Source of the DNA: Pseudomonas sp. J452
GTDB taxonomy: Bacteria > Pseudomonadota > Gammaproteobacteria > Pseudomonadales > Pseudomonadaceae
Assembly (NCBI RefSeq): GCF_024666525.1
Contig: NZ_CP088294.1
Location: forward strand, 4,340,001 to 4,404,000
Length of the DNA stretch: 64,000 bases
Direction of reading: 5' to 3'
The notes under the pieces were generated by a model. It did no database searches and was not told the origin of the DNA. It worked only from the letters and a program-made list of their open reading frames with translations. This document shows, in pieces, positions 1-12,250 of this stretch. The position numbers and the translations under genes are program-made. The number at the start of each line of letters is the position of its first letter. Within the stretch, counting starts at the first letter, position 1.

Positions 1-1136
1 CGGATTTGCATGTAGGAATGAATGCACAGCAATGGATGTGGCCTTCGTTCAAGAGAGCATTCCTTGAAGATCTTGAGAGGATGTGCTTTAAGCTAGGCGC
101 TTTGGACTTCGTTATATTCTCCGGTGATCTGACACAAAAATCCAGCAAGACCGAATACGCCAAGCTAACAGAGGTATTGGGTGAAATATGGGGCGTATTT
201 AGCAAATTTGGAAAATCTCCCGCATTGATTCCCGTACCGGGAAATCATGATCTAGCACGCCCACCAGCTCTAAACCCTACTGCGAAAGTATTATCTCAAT
301 GATGGGAAATACCAGAACTTCCGCACGCTTTCTGGAAGTCCGAACCTGCCGACTATAGAGCCCTTATAAAGAGCTCTTTCGCAGAATATATGGAATGGCT
401 AGAAACTTTGAGAGAAACCTCCATCCCCCTTCCGAGCCTCACCCACGGGGAGATTCCAGGAGATATTTCTACAGAGATTAATTTTCAAGGAAGGTCAGTA
501 GGGATTGTCGGATTAAACTCTGCATGGCTACAGCTTTGTGATGGGGACTATAAGGAGCGACTCCATGTAGACCCTAGACAACTAATGGCGGTCACTTCGG
601 GAGCTCCTGATGAATGGTGCTCGAACCATGACTTCAACCTACTTGTAACTCATCACCCGCAAGAATGGCTCCACCCATCAAGCCTCTCTTCATGGCGTAG
701 TGAAATATATATACCCTCTCGCTTTGACAGCCACCTCTTTGGCCACATGCATGAGTCAAACAGTACATCTATTTCTGAGGGAGGAGCAGTAAGAAGAAGG
801 CATATGCAGGGAGCATCGCTATTCGGTCTTGAGTTTATCGAGAGAAAGGGGCTAGAAAGAATTCACGGATATTCAATATATGAACTTGAAAACCTAGGCC
901 CTTCTAGAAAAATCAAACATTGGCCTCGAAAATCCCACAGAACAAATGCAGGACACTTTAAATTAATCCAAAACCCTGAATTTGATTGCAATGATGACGG
1001 CTACGCAGAGGAGGAATACAAACCATGTTCGGAAACAACGCCTTCACGAACCAAAGCACCAGAGGGATCGACAATTCTGCTCAAACCAGAACTTCAAAAA
1101 GAAGCATTGCGCCCCCCTACGAAAAACCCTGCCTAA
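1..1136 (+). pseudogene. Calcineurin-like metallophosphoesterase module, truncated by window edge and interrupted by an in-frame stop
   Basis: The reading frame enters from outside the window. It shows the two-metal phosphoesterase motifs in order: D-L-H at 3-11, G-D at 123-128, G-N-H-D at 240-251, a His pair at about 651-656 and G-H-M-H at 741-752. A TGA at 300-302 interrupts the frame, which then continues in the same register through the remaining motifs to a TAA at 1134-1136. The domain is therefore complete only if the TGA is read through or is an error. Members of this superfamily hydrolyse phosphomono- or diesters, including nucleic acids; the substrate here is unknown. The gene is visibly AT-rich compared with the rest of the window, suggesting transfer. 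It probably formed one polypeptide with the downstream STAND module, the frames being separated by a C6 tract at 1112-1117. Confidence 0.75.
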
Positions 1137-3258
1137 AGGCATTAATTTCTCCGAAACACGGAATATAGATCGAGCGGAAAGCATTGAAGCACTCAAGGAA
1201 AATAGAGCGCTATGGATTGTTTCCGACTGGGGCCTGGGAACGCACGAATTCATTGGAGCGCTACATGAAACCTTGGATACCGGAACGGATCATGTATATC
1301 AAATCGACTGCCAAAATTATTTCTCCAAATCAGAGATATGCAATGGCATAGAAGCACAACTGGGAGTTAGCTTTGAACAGCTACTAGATACTTTAGCTTC
1401 AGAATCAGCTTGCACTTTAATTTTTGAGGACGCCCCAATATTTGAAGGCAAGGATAAATCTGCACGAGTGCTTCAACAAGAAATTGAGACACTAATCAGT
1501 ATCGCACTAGATTTTTGTGACAACGCCAGAATAGTTGTTATCTCTAGACTCCCCCCTACTTCTGGAGCCATAAAGTCTGTTGAACTCAAGCCGCTCGACG
1601 AGCTTGACACTAAAACTTACGTATCCAACCACGAAAAGGGAGGTGCTGACCTTGCAACTGCGCAGTTCATTTCACGACTACATCGTCATACAGATGGCAT
1701 TCCATCTCGAATTGACATGGTGCTTCGAGATATACAAATTGTAGGCGCTGCCCAGCTACATAGCCTTAATGCGGACGTGGCCGGGAAGCATGCAGCTACA
1801 GAAACAGCTCCCTCGGGTCTAGCTTCGACACTAGATGAGATCAAGAACTCCTCAAATCCCAACATATCAAGGGCCTTCAAGCTCCTAAAGGCTTTAGCAA
1901 TGTTCCCCAGAGGAGAGCAGCTTGAAACAGTAAAGCGATTCAATCAAACAAATTTGTTCTACCCGCAAGATGCAAGCTATCTGAAAGACTTTGCACTCAT
2001 TGATTTTGTTGAAATCCCAAGCATTAGCTCTACAAATAGTGAATCAGCAAGAGCAATTGTTGTACGAAGAGCGGTTAGAGAATACCTATACGCAACCCTA
2101 TCTACTTCAGAGCTTGATAGCTTAGGACGACGCGCGCTCGAAATTTATTTCGGCACAAACTGGGACACAAGAGGAATCAAACTACCCAAAGGAATAAAGT
2201 TTAATGATAGAGACTGCAGAGCGTGGAAAATTGGAAATGCTAGCTTACTTATTCTGCGCGCGATTCGAGACTCGGTAGAACACTACACCGCACAAAAATG
2301 TCAATCTTCAATTTCTTTGACAACGTCATTTGCCAAGAAACTTTATGAAGGCAATCATTTCCGAGCAGTGATATCTCTTTGCGACGACATACTTCCACTA
2401 GTCAAGCTACTAGACACGCCACCAAACACCTCTCAACTGACCCTTGAACTCGCCGAATCTCTACGCATGACAGGAGAGTATGAAAAATCTATAACTCTCT
2501 GCTCGGGCTTGATCACACTGTCATGTGATAAAAATTTCTTGCAACGCATTTATCTCTGTTTAACCAAGTCTTACGAGGCACTAAAAAAATCCGACCTCGT
2601 AATAGAAGCAGCAAATGAATGCATTAAAATTGACAACAGAAATCACCGTGCATTATCCGCACGCTCTGTGCTAGTTCGGATTGGAAGCAAAACCCCCAGT
2701 AAATTTGAAAAGCTTGCACAATTAGAAAAACAAGCCCGGCGGAAAAAATTATTTATTACAGCGAACAACATAAAACTATCCATGGCTGATCGCTGCAATG
2801 ATCCAGAGCAGAGAGAGTCACTAATTTTACAGGTATCAAAGCATGCCAATTTAGAAGGTGATCTTTACAATGCCATGAGAGCAAACATATCGCTCGCCGA
2901 AATATACATAGAAGAGTCAAGAAACATTGAAAGAAATCATCTATTAAAACTCATTGAAATATATCACTACCTATATGGCGAAGGATTAAACTCTTTATTC
3001 AACACATGCCACAAGGTTCTTTGGCACGCGTTTACCACAAATAATGATAGCGCCAACTTGCTTCGCCTCTTCAGATGCAGCTCGCTCAGGTGGCGACTAA
3101 GTGGGGCGGAGCGTCTAGAGATTGCGCACATCAAGAAACTGAACAGTCACTTAACAACACGCACAGTCACTCAGCCTTTAGAGTCAAGTCGAGAGTTGAT
3201 TTACCTCATATCAAGAAGCAATCAAACCAATAAATTACTGGCAGACAAAAGCAGCTAG
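982..3258 (+). CDS. STAND-type NTPase with C-terminal helical/TPR-like repeats (probably the 3' half of a broken MPE-STAND gene)
   Basis: The first 45 or so codons of this frame overlap the phosphoesterase module and read as low-quality sequence; convincing protein starts near 1118. An NTPase core follows: a degenerate P-loop at about 1222-1251 (DWGLGTHEF, lacking the usual GK[ST]), a Walker B-like LIFEDAP at about 1414-1434, a sensor-like VVISR near 1534-1548, and a DGIPSR segment near 1699 that resembles the GxP motif of STAND/NB-ARC ATPases. After a winged-helix-like stretch, about 2330-2720 has TPR-like helical pairs. N-terminal effector, STAND switch and C-terminal repeat sensor is the layout of many anti-phage proteins. 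Codon use is AT-rich, with many AAA, AAT and ATA codons. The product may be non-functional because of the upstream frameshift and the weak Walker A. Confidence 0.6.
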   Translation: MIAMMTATQRRNTNHVRKQRLHEPKHQRDRQFCSNQNFKKKHCAPLRKTLPKGINFSETRNIDRAESIEALKENRALWIVSDWGLGTHEFIGALHETLDTGTDHVYQIDCQNYFSKSEICNGIEAQLGVSFEQLLDTLASESACTLIFEDAPIFEGKDKSARVLQQEIETLISIALDFCDNARIVVISRLPPTSGAIKSVELKPLDELDTKTYVSNHEKGGADLATAQFISRLHRHTDGIPSRIDMVLRDIQIVGAAQLHSLNADVAGKHAATETAPSGLASTLDEIKNSSNPNISRAFKLLKALAMFPRGEQLETVKRFNQTNLFYPQDASYLKDFALIDFVEIPSISSTNSESARAIVVRRAVREYLYATLSTSELDSLGRRALEIYFGTNWDTRGIKLPKGIKFNDRDCRAWKIGNASLLILRAIRDSVEHYTAQKCQSSISLTTSFAKKLYEGNHFRAVISLCDDILPLVKLLDTPPNTSQLTLELAESLRMTGEYEKSITLCSGLITLSCDKNFLQRIYLCLTKSYEALKKSDLVIEAANECIKIDNRNHRALSARSVLVRIGSKTPSKFEKLAQLEKQARRKKLFITANNIKLSMADRCNDPEQRESLILQVSKHANLEGDLYNAMRANISLAEIYIEESRNIERNHLLKLIEIYHYLYGEGLNSLFNTCHKVLWHAFTTNNDSANLLRLFRCSSLRWRLSGAERLEIAHIKKLNSHLTTRTVTQPLESSRELIYLISRSNQTNKLLADKSS

Positions 3259-3784
3259 TGATCACCTGAAGAGACCATTATCATAATTAAGCAGGCCTGC
3301 AATCGTGCAGCTGTAGGCCTGCAGCTTCGCAAGAGTGATAGCCGAAAAAACCCTCGATAATCTTCCTGTGCTATTTGCAAAAAAATAAACCTTCATCGCG
3401 CACCTAGACCTTCAAAGATCACCCAAAATTACCTCTTCAGGTATCCGAGAAAAAGACTCAAATCAGGTTCCTATTTGAGCCAGAAAATTCTCCATTCCCG
3501 TAAAGCGGCTAATAGAAAAAAGAAACCACTCTGCATCAATACCAGCGTTCGCGACATCAACGTCGTTAGATAAAATTTACTGGGTAGTCAAAGACACAGA
3601 GCCTTGCAGGACTTTGTTGACCAACAATTGATTCAGCTTCAAATTTTACGATACTCGATGACCGCTTCGGGTCGATATATACCCCACACACAGCGCCGCG
3701 CTCTTCAGCAACTACGAAGCACTAGCCAGAGCTTCGCGGCCAAAGTCACGCCCACAGAAGTGCCGACGGCAAGCACCGCCACCC
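3259..3784. other. AT-rich intergenic stretch, right flank of the transferred island
   Basis: No convincing gene is seen. The first 350 bases keep the AT-rich character of the preceding locus; composition returns to the GC-rich level of the chromosome at about 3690-3720. A weak hairpin with 8-bp arms (GCAGGCCT at 3291-3298 against AGGCCTGC at 3315-3322) lies 33 bases after the STAND stop but has no T-run. A short open frame ending inside bkdR on the opposite strand is judged spurious. Confidence 0.5.
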
Positions 3785-4246
3785 TCAGATCGGCGGCGCC
3801 GAGCGCAGCATCACCGACTTCAGGGCGAAGGCCGATTTGATCCCGGCGACGCCGGGGATGCAGGTCAGGGTGTGGGTGAGGAAGGCCTGGTAGGCGGCCA
3901 GGTCCTTGACCACCACGCGCAGCATGTAATCGGCGTCGCCGGTCATCTGGAAGCAGCTCATCACCTGCGGCGCCTCGACGATGCGCTCCTCGAAACGGGC
4001 GAGGTAGTCGCCGGTCTGCTTTTCTAAGGAGACCGAGACGAACACGCTCATCGCCCCGGACAGGCGCTCCTCGTCGAGGCGCGCAAAATAGCCCTGGATG
4101 TAGTGTTCGTCTTCCAGACGCCTCACCCGGCGCAGGGTCGGGGTCATCGACAGGCCGACTTTCAGGGCCAGGTCGCGCCAGCTCATGCGGCCATCTTCGG
4201 CCAGGGCGCGGAGGATTTTCAGGTCGATGCGGTCAAGTTCGGACAT
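3785..4246 (-). CDS. bkdR: Lrp/AsnC-family activator of the bkd operon
   Basis: The product is 153 residues. An N-terminal helix-turn-helix (about residues 3-60) is followed by an AsnC/RAM ligand-sensing domain (about 65-145). It is transcribed divergently from bkdAA, the known arrangement of BkdR in P. putida and P. aeruginosa. There this Lrp-like octameric protein activates the branched-chain keto-acid dehydrogenase operon in response to branched-chain amino acids. The overall sequence matches remembered BkdR, though the last residues differ and the protein is slightly shorter than the roughly 160 residues of P. putida BkdR. Other Lrp-family regulators look similar; the position next to bkdAA makes the assignment. 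Confidence 0.93.
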   Translation of the reverse strand: MSELDRIDLKILRALAEDGRMSWRDLALKVGLSMTPTLRRVRRLEDEHYIQGYFARLDEERLSGAMSVFVSVSLEKQTGDYLARFEERIVEAPQVMSCFQMTGDADYMLRVVVKDLAAYQAFLTHTLTCIPGVAGIKSAFALKSVMLRSAPPI

Positions 4247-6828
<2,582 letters not shown>

Positions 6829-8109
6829 ATGGGTACGCATGTGATCAAGATGCCGGACATCGGTGAAGGCATCGCCGAAGTCGAGCTGGTGAAGTGGTAT
6901 GTGCAGGTCGGTGAGACCGTCGCCGAGGATCAGACCCTGGCCGACGTGATGACCGACAAGGCCATGGTGGAGATCCCCTCGCCGGTGGCCGGCACCGTGC
7001 TGGCCCTGGGCGGCACGCCGGGCCAGGTGCTGGCCGTCGGCAGCGAACTGATCCGCCTGGAAGTGGCCGGTGCCGGCAATGCCAAGGCCAGCGAGCCGGC
7101 ACCCAGCGTGGCGCCGCGAGTAGAGCAGCCGGCAGTTACTGAGACGCCCAAGGCCGTGGCCCCGCCGCCAGCCCCCGCTGCCCCGACGCGCCCCGCCGCC
7201 AGCCCTGCGCCCGTTCCGAGCGTGCGCCGCGAGCCGGGTGAGAAGCCGCTAGCCTCGCCGGCCGTGCGCCAGCGCGCCCGCGAGCTGGGCATCGAATTGC
7301 AGTTCGTCAGCGGCAGCGGGCCAATCGGGCAAATCCGCCATGAAGACCTCGACGCCTATCTGACTCGCGGTCAGAGCAGCGCGCCCCACACCAGCGGCTA
7401 TGCCGCGCGCCACGACGAGCAGGCCATCCCGGTGATCGGCCTGCGCCGCAAGATCGCGCAGAAGATGGCCGAGGCCAAGCGACGCATCCCGCACTTCAGC
7501 TACGTCGAGGAAATCGACGTGACCGATCTGGAGGCCCTGCGCGTGCACCTGAATGGCAAACACGCGCAGCAGCGCGGCAAGCTGACCCTGCTGCCGTTGC
7601 TGATCCGTGCCCTGGTGGTGGCGCTGCGCGAGCATCCGCAGCTCAACGCCCGCTATGACGACGAGGCCGAGGTGGTCACCCGTTACGGTGCGGTGCATGT
7701 GGGCGTCGCCACCCAGAGCGACAATGGCCTGATGGTGCCAGTGCTGCGCCATGCAGAGTCCCGCGACCTGTGGGGCAACGCCGCGGAGATCGCGCGCCTG
7801 GCCGACGCCGCGCGCAGCGGCAAGGCACAGCGCGACGAGCTGTCCGGCTCGACCATCACCCTGAGCAGCCTCGGCGCCCTTGGCGGTATCGTCAGCACGC
7901 CGGTGATCAACGCCCCGGAAGTGGCCATAGTCGGGGTCAACCGCATGGTCGAACGTCCGGTGGTGATCAACGGCCAGATCGTCGTGCGCAAGATGATGAA
8001 CCTGTCCTCCTCCTTCGATCACCGGGTGGTCGACGGCATGGACGCGGCCGCCTTTATCCAGTCGGTGCGCGGCCTGCTCGAACACCCCGCCAGCCTGTTC
8101 CTGGAGTGA
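6829..8109 (+). CDS. bkdB: Branched-chain 2-oxoacid dehydrogenase E2, dihydrolipoyl transacylase
   Basis: The product is 426 residues and forms the core of the complex, moving the branched acyl group from lipoyl-lysine to CoA. It has one N-terminal lipoyl domain (residues 1-78, with Lys44 in the DKA motif as lipoylation site), an Ala/Pro-rich linker (about 80-137), a peripheral subunit-binding domain (about 140-178, [14 protein letters not shown]) and a C-terminal catalytic domain with [12 protein letters not shown] near residues 396-407 supplying His and Asp. It follows bkdAB without a gap; the lipoamide dehydrogenase gene starts 4 bases after its stop. Confidence 0.97.
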   Translation: MGTHVIKMPDIGEGIAEVELVKWYVQVGETVAEDQTLADVMTDKAMVEIPSPVAGTVLALGGTPGQVLAVGSELIRLEVAGAGNAKASEPAPSVAPRVEQPAVTETPKAVAPPPAPAAPTRPAASPAPVPSVRREPGEKPLASPAVRQRARELGIELQFVSGSGPIGQIRHEDLDAYLTRGQSSAPHTSGYAARHDEQAIPVIGLRRKIAQKMAEAKRRIPHFSYVEEIDVTDLEALRVHLNGKHAQQRGKLTLLPLLIRALVVALREHPQLNARYDDEAEVVTRYGAVHVGVATQSDNGLMVPVLRHAESRDLWGNAAEIARLADAARSGKAQRDELSGSTITLSSLGALGGIVSTPVINAPEVAIVGVNRMVERPVVINGQIVVRKMMNLSSSFDHRVVDGMDAAAFIQSVRGLLEHPASLFLE

Positions 8110-8113
8110 GCCT

Positions 8114-9520
<1,407 letters not shown>

Positions 9521-9566
9521 CCGCCGCGGGGCGCAATTCGTAGAAACTGTTATTCAGCACAAACTT

Positions 9567-9651
9567 TTGTAGGAGCCAGGGGGACGCCTAGTCCTTGCTG
9601 GCGATACGCAGACAGTGTCCCGCTGATCGCCAGCAAGCTGGCTCCTACAGA
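9567..9651. repeat. Pseudomonas REP pair (inverted), left arm interrupted
   Basis: The right arm (9628-9651) reads as the inverse of TGTAGGAGCCAG...TTGCTGGCGAT. The left arm (9568-9612) carries the same two halves separated by about 16 extra bases. A second pair with the same core, intact on both arms, is at 18052-18116. This is the Pseudomonas TGTAGGA...CTTGCTGGCGAT palindromic family that sits between genes and is thought to be mobilised by RAYT enzymes. It lies just after lpdV and could fold as a transcript-end hairpin. Confidence 0.8.
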
Positions 9652-9729
9652 ATCAGACCGTGGATGACGCTGTTCTCATCCGCCACGGCCACACTCGGTG
9701 GATCGATGAAGCGCGATCCACCCTACGAC

Positions 9730-10611
9730 TCAATCAATCGAGAGCCCTACCAGTCGAGATACGGCTTCTACCTCGACTACCCCTTCATCCGCTCCCTCGG
9801 CAAACACCGCGCAGCTTGCCGTGTTACGACCCCGCACACAGTGATAGACCGCGACCACACTGCCCGGCCCAGCGCCACTGTGTCCCGACAACAGCTGGCC
9901 GCCCTGCACCGTGCCCTGCATCAGGCCGAGCGCATAACCAGGAGCAATCCAGGGTCGTCCGCCAATCGGTCCGCCGAGAGCTCGCGCAGTGCGCATCTCC
10001 CGCAGCAGCCAATCCGGCAGCAGACCCCCGCTCAGCAGGCGATCCAGGCACAACGCCGCCTCGCCAAGCGGCCCAACCAGCAGGCCGTGATAGACCCAGC
10101 CCGGGTCATAGGCAGAAGCGGCGCCCATGTGCACGTCATGCAGATCGGCACGCGTACGGGCCAGGCGCACGCGTGACAAACCGAGCGGGGCAAACACCCG
10201 CTGCTGCAGCGCCTGTTCCAATGCCAAGCCGGTCACCCGTTCGATAAGCCTGCTGACGAACAGGTAGCCGACATTCGAATAGCGCCAGCCAGCCCCCGGT
10301 GCGTAGCGCAGCCGCTGGGCATCGAGGCGCTGCAGCATCTCCTCTACCGACCAGGGCGCGGCATGGGCGGCAACGGCGGTGTGGTAGTCAGCGAGCTCGC
10401 CGTAATCGGCCAGCCCGGCCTCATGGCGTAGCAACTGACGCAGGGTGAACGGCCCTTCGAGTAGCTGATCGTCGAGCCCGAGCAGGCCATCGCGCACCAA
10501 GGTCAGGGCTGCGGCAGCCAGCACCGTTTTGCTGAAACTCCACCAGGGCACCAACCCCGCGGCCTGTTCGGACGGGCTTGGGGCACCGTTCACGACAAGA
10601 GAGAAATGCAT
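9730..10611 (-). CDS. Serine hydrolase of the class C beta-lactamase / penicillin-binding fold
   Basis: The product is 293 residues and contains SFSK (SxxK nucleophile motif), a YSN (YxN) motif, and HSGAG near the C-terminus in the KTG position. This is the catalytic triad layout of the AmpC/PBP-like esterase family (Pfam Beta-lactamase). No clear signal peptide is present, so cytoplasmic esterase or peptidase activity is more likely than beta-lactam resistance; the substrate cannot be told. The ATG at 10611 (MHFSLVVNG) gives the expected N-terminus. A GTG at 10668 would add 19 residues and overlap the stop of the upstream DUF3087 gene, so coupling is possible. Confidence 0.8.
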   Translation of the reverse strand: MHFSLVVNGAPSPSEQAAGLVPWWSFSKTVLAAAALTLVRDGLLGLDDQLLEGPFTLRQLLRHEAGLADYGELADYHTAVAAHAAPWSVEEMLQRLDAQRLRYAPGAGWRYSNVGYLFVSRLIERVTGLALEQALQQRVFAPLGLSRVRLARTRADLHDVHMGAASAYDPGWVYHGLLVGPLGEAALCLDRLLSGGLLPDWLLREMRTARALGGPIGGRPWIAPGYALGLMQGTVQGGQLLSGHSGAGPGSVVAVYHCVRGRNTASCAVFAEGADEGVVEVEAVSRLVGLSID

Positions 10612-10660
10612 GGTCGAAGGCTCTGCGTGAATGGAAGATATGAACGGAGCGGCCGGCCGT

Positions 10661-11188
10661 TCAGGCACCCGCCTTTTTCACAGCCTCCAGCCACTGAAGA
10701 TCGAGCCGGTTCTGCTCAGTCTCCAGACCCTGCGCCTGCATCGCCTCGCGATGGACGTCGATCTCGCGCGTCATCTGGCTGATCTCGCTGGTGTTGCCGT
10801 CCAGCTGGTGCATCTGGGTGACGCCCAGGTGGTAGAAGCGCAGCAGCTTCATCGCCGCCGGGTCGCCGGCCGCCACTCCAGTTTTTACGTGGTGCATGAC
10901 GTTGGTCACGCGCATCAGATTGCGCTTGAGCTGCCAGCCATACACCGCCGGCGCCATCCACGGCAGCGCCCACAGCTTGAAGCGCACCAGGGCGATGGTC
11001 AGCCCCAGCCCGAGCAGCACACCGATCAGGTTCCAGCGGAAATTGTCGCCGCCTGCGGTGCCGAACACCTGCACCAGCACGGTGGACAGCAGCAGGGCCA
11101 GCACGACGAAAGTGGCCGCAATCACCAGGGTGATGCGCCGGGTTTGCCGACGGTAGTCTTCGGGGTTGTGCGGTTTGATCTCGAACAT
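10661..11188 (-). CDS. DUF3087 membrane protein
   Basis: The product is 175 residues, starting MFEIKPHNPEDYRRQTRRI. It has two hydrophobic segments (about residues 18-41 and 52-73) followed by a cytoplasmic-looking, partly coiled C-terminal region rich in Glu and Gln. It resembles the uncharacterised DUF3087 family found in pseudomonads. ATG 11188 is preferred over an upstream start at 11233 because the conserved N-terminus begins there. It precedes the serine hydrolase on the same strand, with stop and possible GTG start overlapping. Function unknown. Confidence 0.75.
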   Translation of the reverse strand: MFEIKPHNPEDYRRQTRRITLVIAATFVVLALLLSTVLVQVFGTAGGDNFRWNLIGVLLGLGLTIALVRFKLWALPWMAPAVYGWQLKRNLMRVTNVMHHVKTGVAAGDPAAMKLLRFYHLGVTQMHQLDGNTSEISQMTREIDVHREAMQAQGLETEQNRLDLQWLEAVKKAGA

Positions 11189-11335
11189 GGGGACTGCGCG
11201 ACTCCGGGATTGAATGGATGGCGATGCGTGCATTATCAGGTTCTTGCTAGCGGTTGCCGAGCCATTTGCACGGCGCAGTGCGCAACTGGGCTAGTCTAGG
11301 ACGGACATTGAGCTCCCCCGGAGTAACCCTCTGCA

Positions 11336-12019
11336 ATGAAACGCATCCTGGTCGCCAATGCCAAGGGCGGTTGTGGCAAGACCACGCTGGCCACGCAGAT
11401 AGCCGGCCACTTTGCCAGCCAGGGCCGGTCTGTGCTGCTGGCCGACTATGACCGGCAGCGTTCGGCCAGCGACTGGCTGGGTTGCCGGCCAGCCAGTTGC
11501 GCGCCGCTGACCCTGCATGCGGCCTGGCGCGATCCGTTACCGGAGCAGGGCTACGAGATACTGGTCTGCGATATGCCGGCGGCCATTACCGCGCAGGCGC
11601 TGTGGCAGGTGCTGCGCGCCGGCGACAAGTTGCTGATTCCGGTCATGCCCTCGCCCAGCGATATGCTCGCCAGCCTGCGCTTCATGATGGCACTGAACAT
11701 GGCCGACCTGGCCAAAGCGGGGGTCGAGGTCGGCCTGGTGGCCAACCGTGTGCGCAGCAACACCGAATACACCCGCTCGCTCTACGAGCTGCTGGCCAGG
11801 ATGGAGCTGCCGTTGGTGGCCAGTATCCGCGACACGCAGAACTACGTGCGCGCGCTGGATCATGGCATCAGCCTGTTCGACCTGCCTCTGCAGCGGGTGC
11901 GCAATGACCTTGAACAGTGGCAGGTGCTGCTGCAGTGGCTGGATGGGGACGCCAAGCCGGGGCACAGCATCAACAGCCCTGCCGGTGCAGAAAAGCAGTC
12001 CGCCGATAGCGTTTTCTAA
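11336..12019 (+). CDS. Orphan ParA/MinD-type P-loop ATPase
   Basis: The product is 227 residues. The deviant Walker A KGGCGKTT occupies residues 10-17, with the signature lysine Lys10 and Lys15. A Walker B-like VCDMPA follows, and the NRVRSNTEYTRSLYELL segment is typical of short ParA-family proteins. Such ATPases dimerise on ATP and position DNA or protein cargo. No parB or other partner adjoins it; neighbours are a divergent DUF3087 gene and convergent hrpA, so its cargo is unknown. The small size fits the cargo-positioning ParA group rather than plasmid partition proteins with N-terminal HTH. Confidence 0.85.
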   Translation: MKRILVANAKGGCGKTTLATQIAGHFASQGRSVLLADYDRQRSASDWLGCRPASCAPLTLHAAWRDPLPEQGYEILVCDMPAAITAQALWQVLRAGDKLLIPVMPSPSDMLASLRFMMALNMADLAKAGVEVGLVANRVRSNTEYTRSLYELLARMELPLVASIRDTQNYVRALDHGISLFDLPLQRVRNDLEQWQVLLQWLDGDAKPGHSINSPAGAEKQSADSVF

Positions 12020-12043
12020 GAGCCTCTTCCGGATCACGGAAAC

Positions 12044-12185
12044 TCCCCTCTCCCACTTGTGGGAGAGGGGCTGGGGGAGAGGGGCTTGGTTAAAACGCCC
12101 CTCTCCCCAACCCTCGGCTTTAGCTTCCTGCGTCGCTCTACCTCCTGCATCCATGCAGTCGTCTCCCGTGAACGGGAGAGGGGGC
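12044..12185. repeat. Dispersed CTCTCCC-rich inverted-repeat element, copy 1
   Basis: Left end CCCCTCTCCCACTTGTGGGA is self-complementary, and the right end CTCCCGTGAACGGGAG forms a second hairpin. G/C-rich polypurine (GGGGCTGGGGGAGAGGGG) lies between. Related copies lie at 21116-21209 and 36111-36187, each directly after the 3' end of a gene. It could act as a transcription end for parA. Confidence 0.7.
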
Positions 12186-12250
12186 AAAAGCGATCCGCAT
12201 CTATCTCTACGCACCGTTAAATCGATGCAAAGAAGATCGTAAAGAGGTTC

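Noticed and set aside
3291..3322. Hairpin GCAGGCCT...AGGCCTGC after the STAND gene as a terminator
   Set aside because: Only 8-bp arms, 16-base loop and no T-run; not strong enough to list as a terminator.
3604..3840. 78-codon open frame at the island edge
   Set aside because: No ribosome-binding site or recognisable protein, and it runs antisense into the 3' end of bkdR, which is certain.
9595..10247. Plus-strand frames opposite the serine hydrolase gene
   Set aside because: Pro/Arg/Ser-rich shadows; the minus strand carries SxxK, YxN and HSG motifs.
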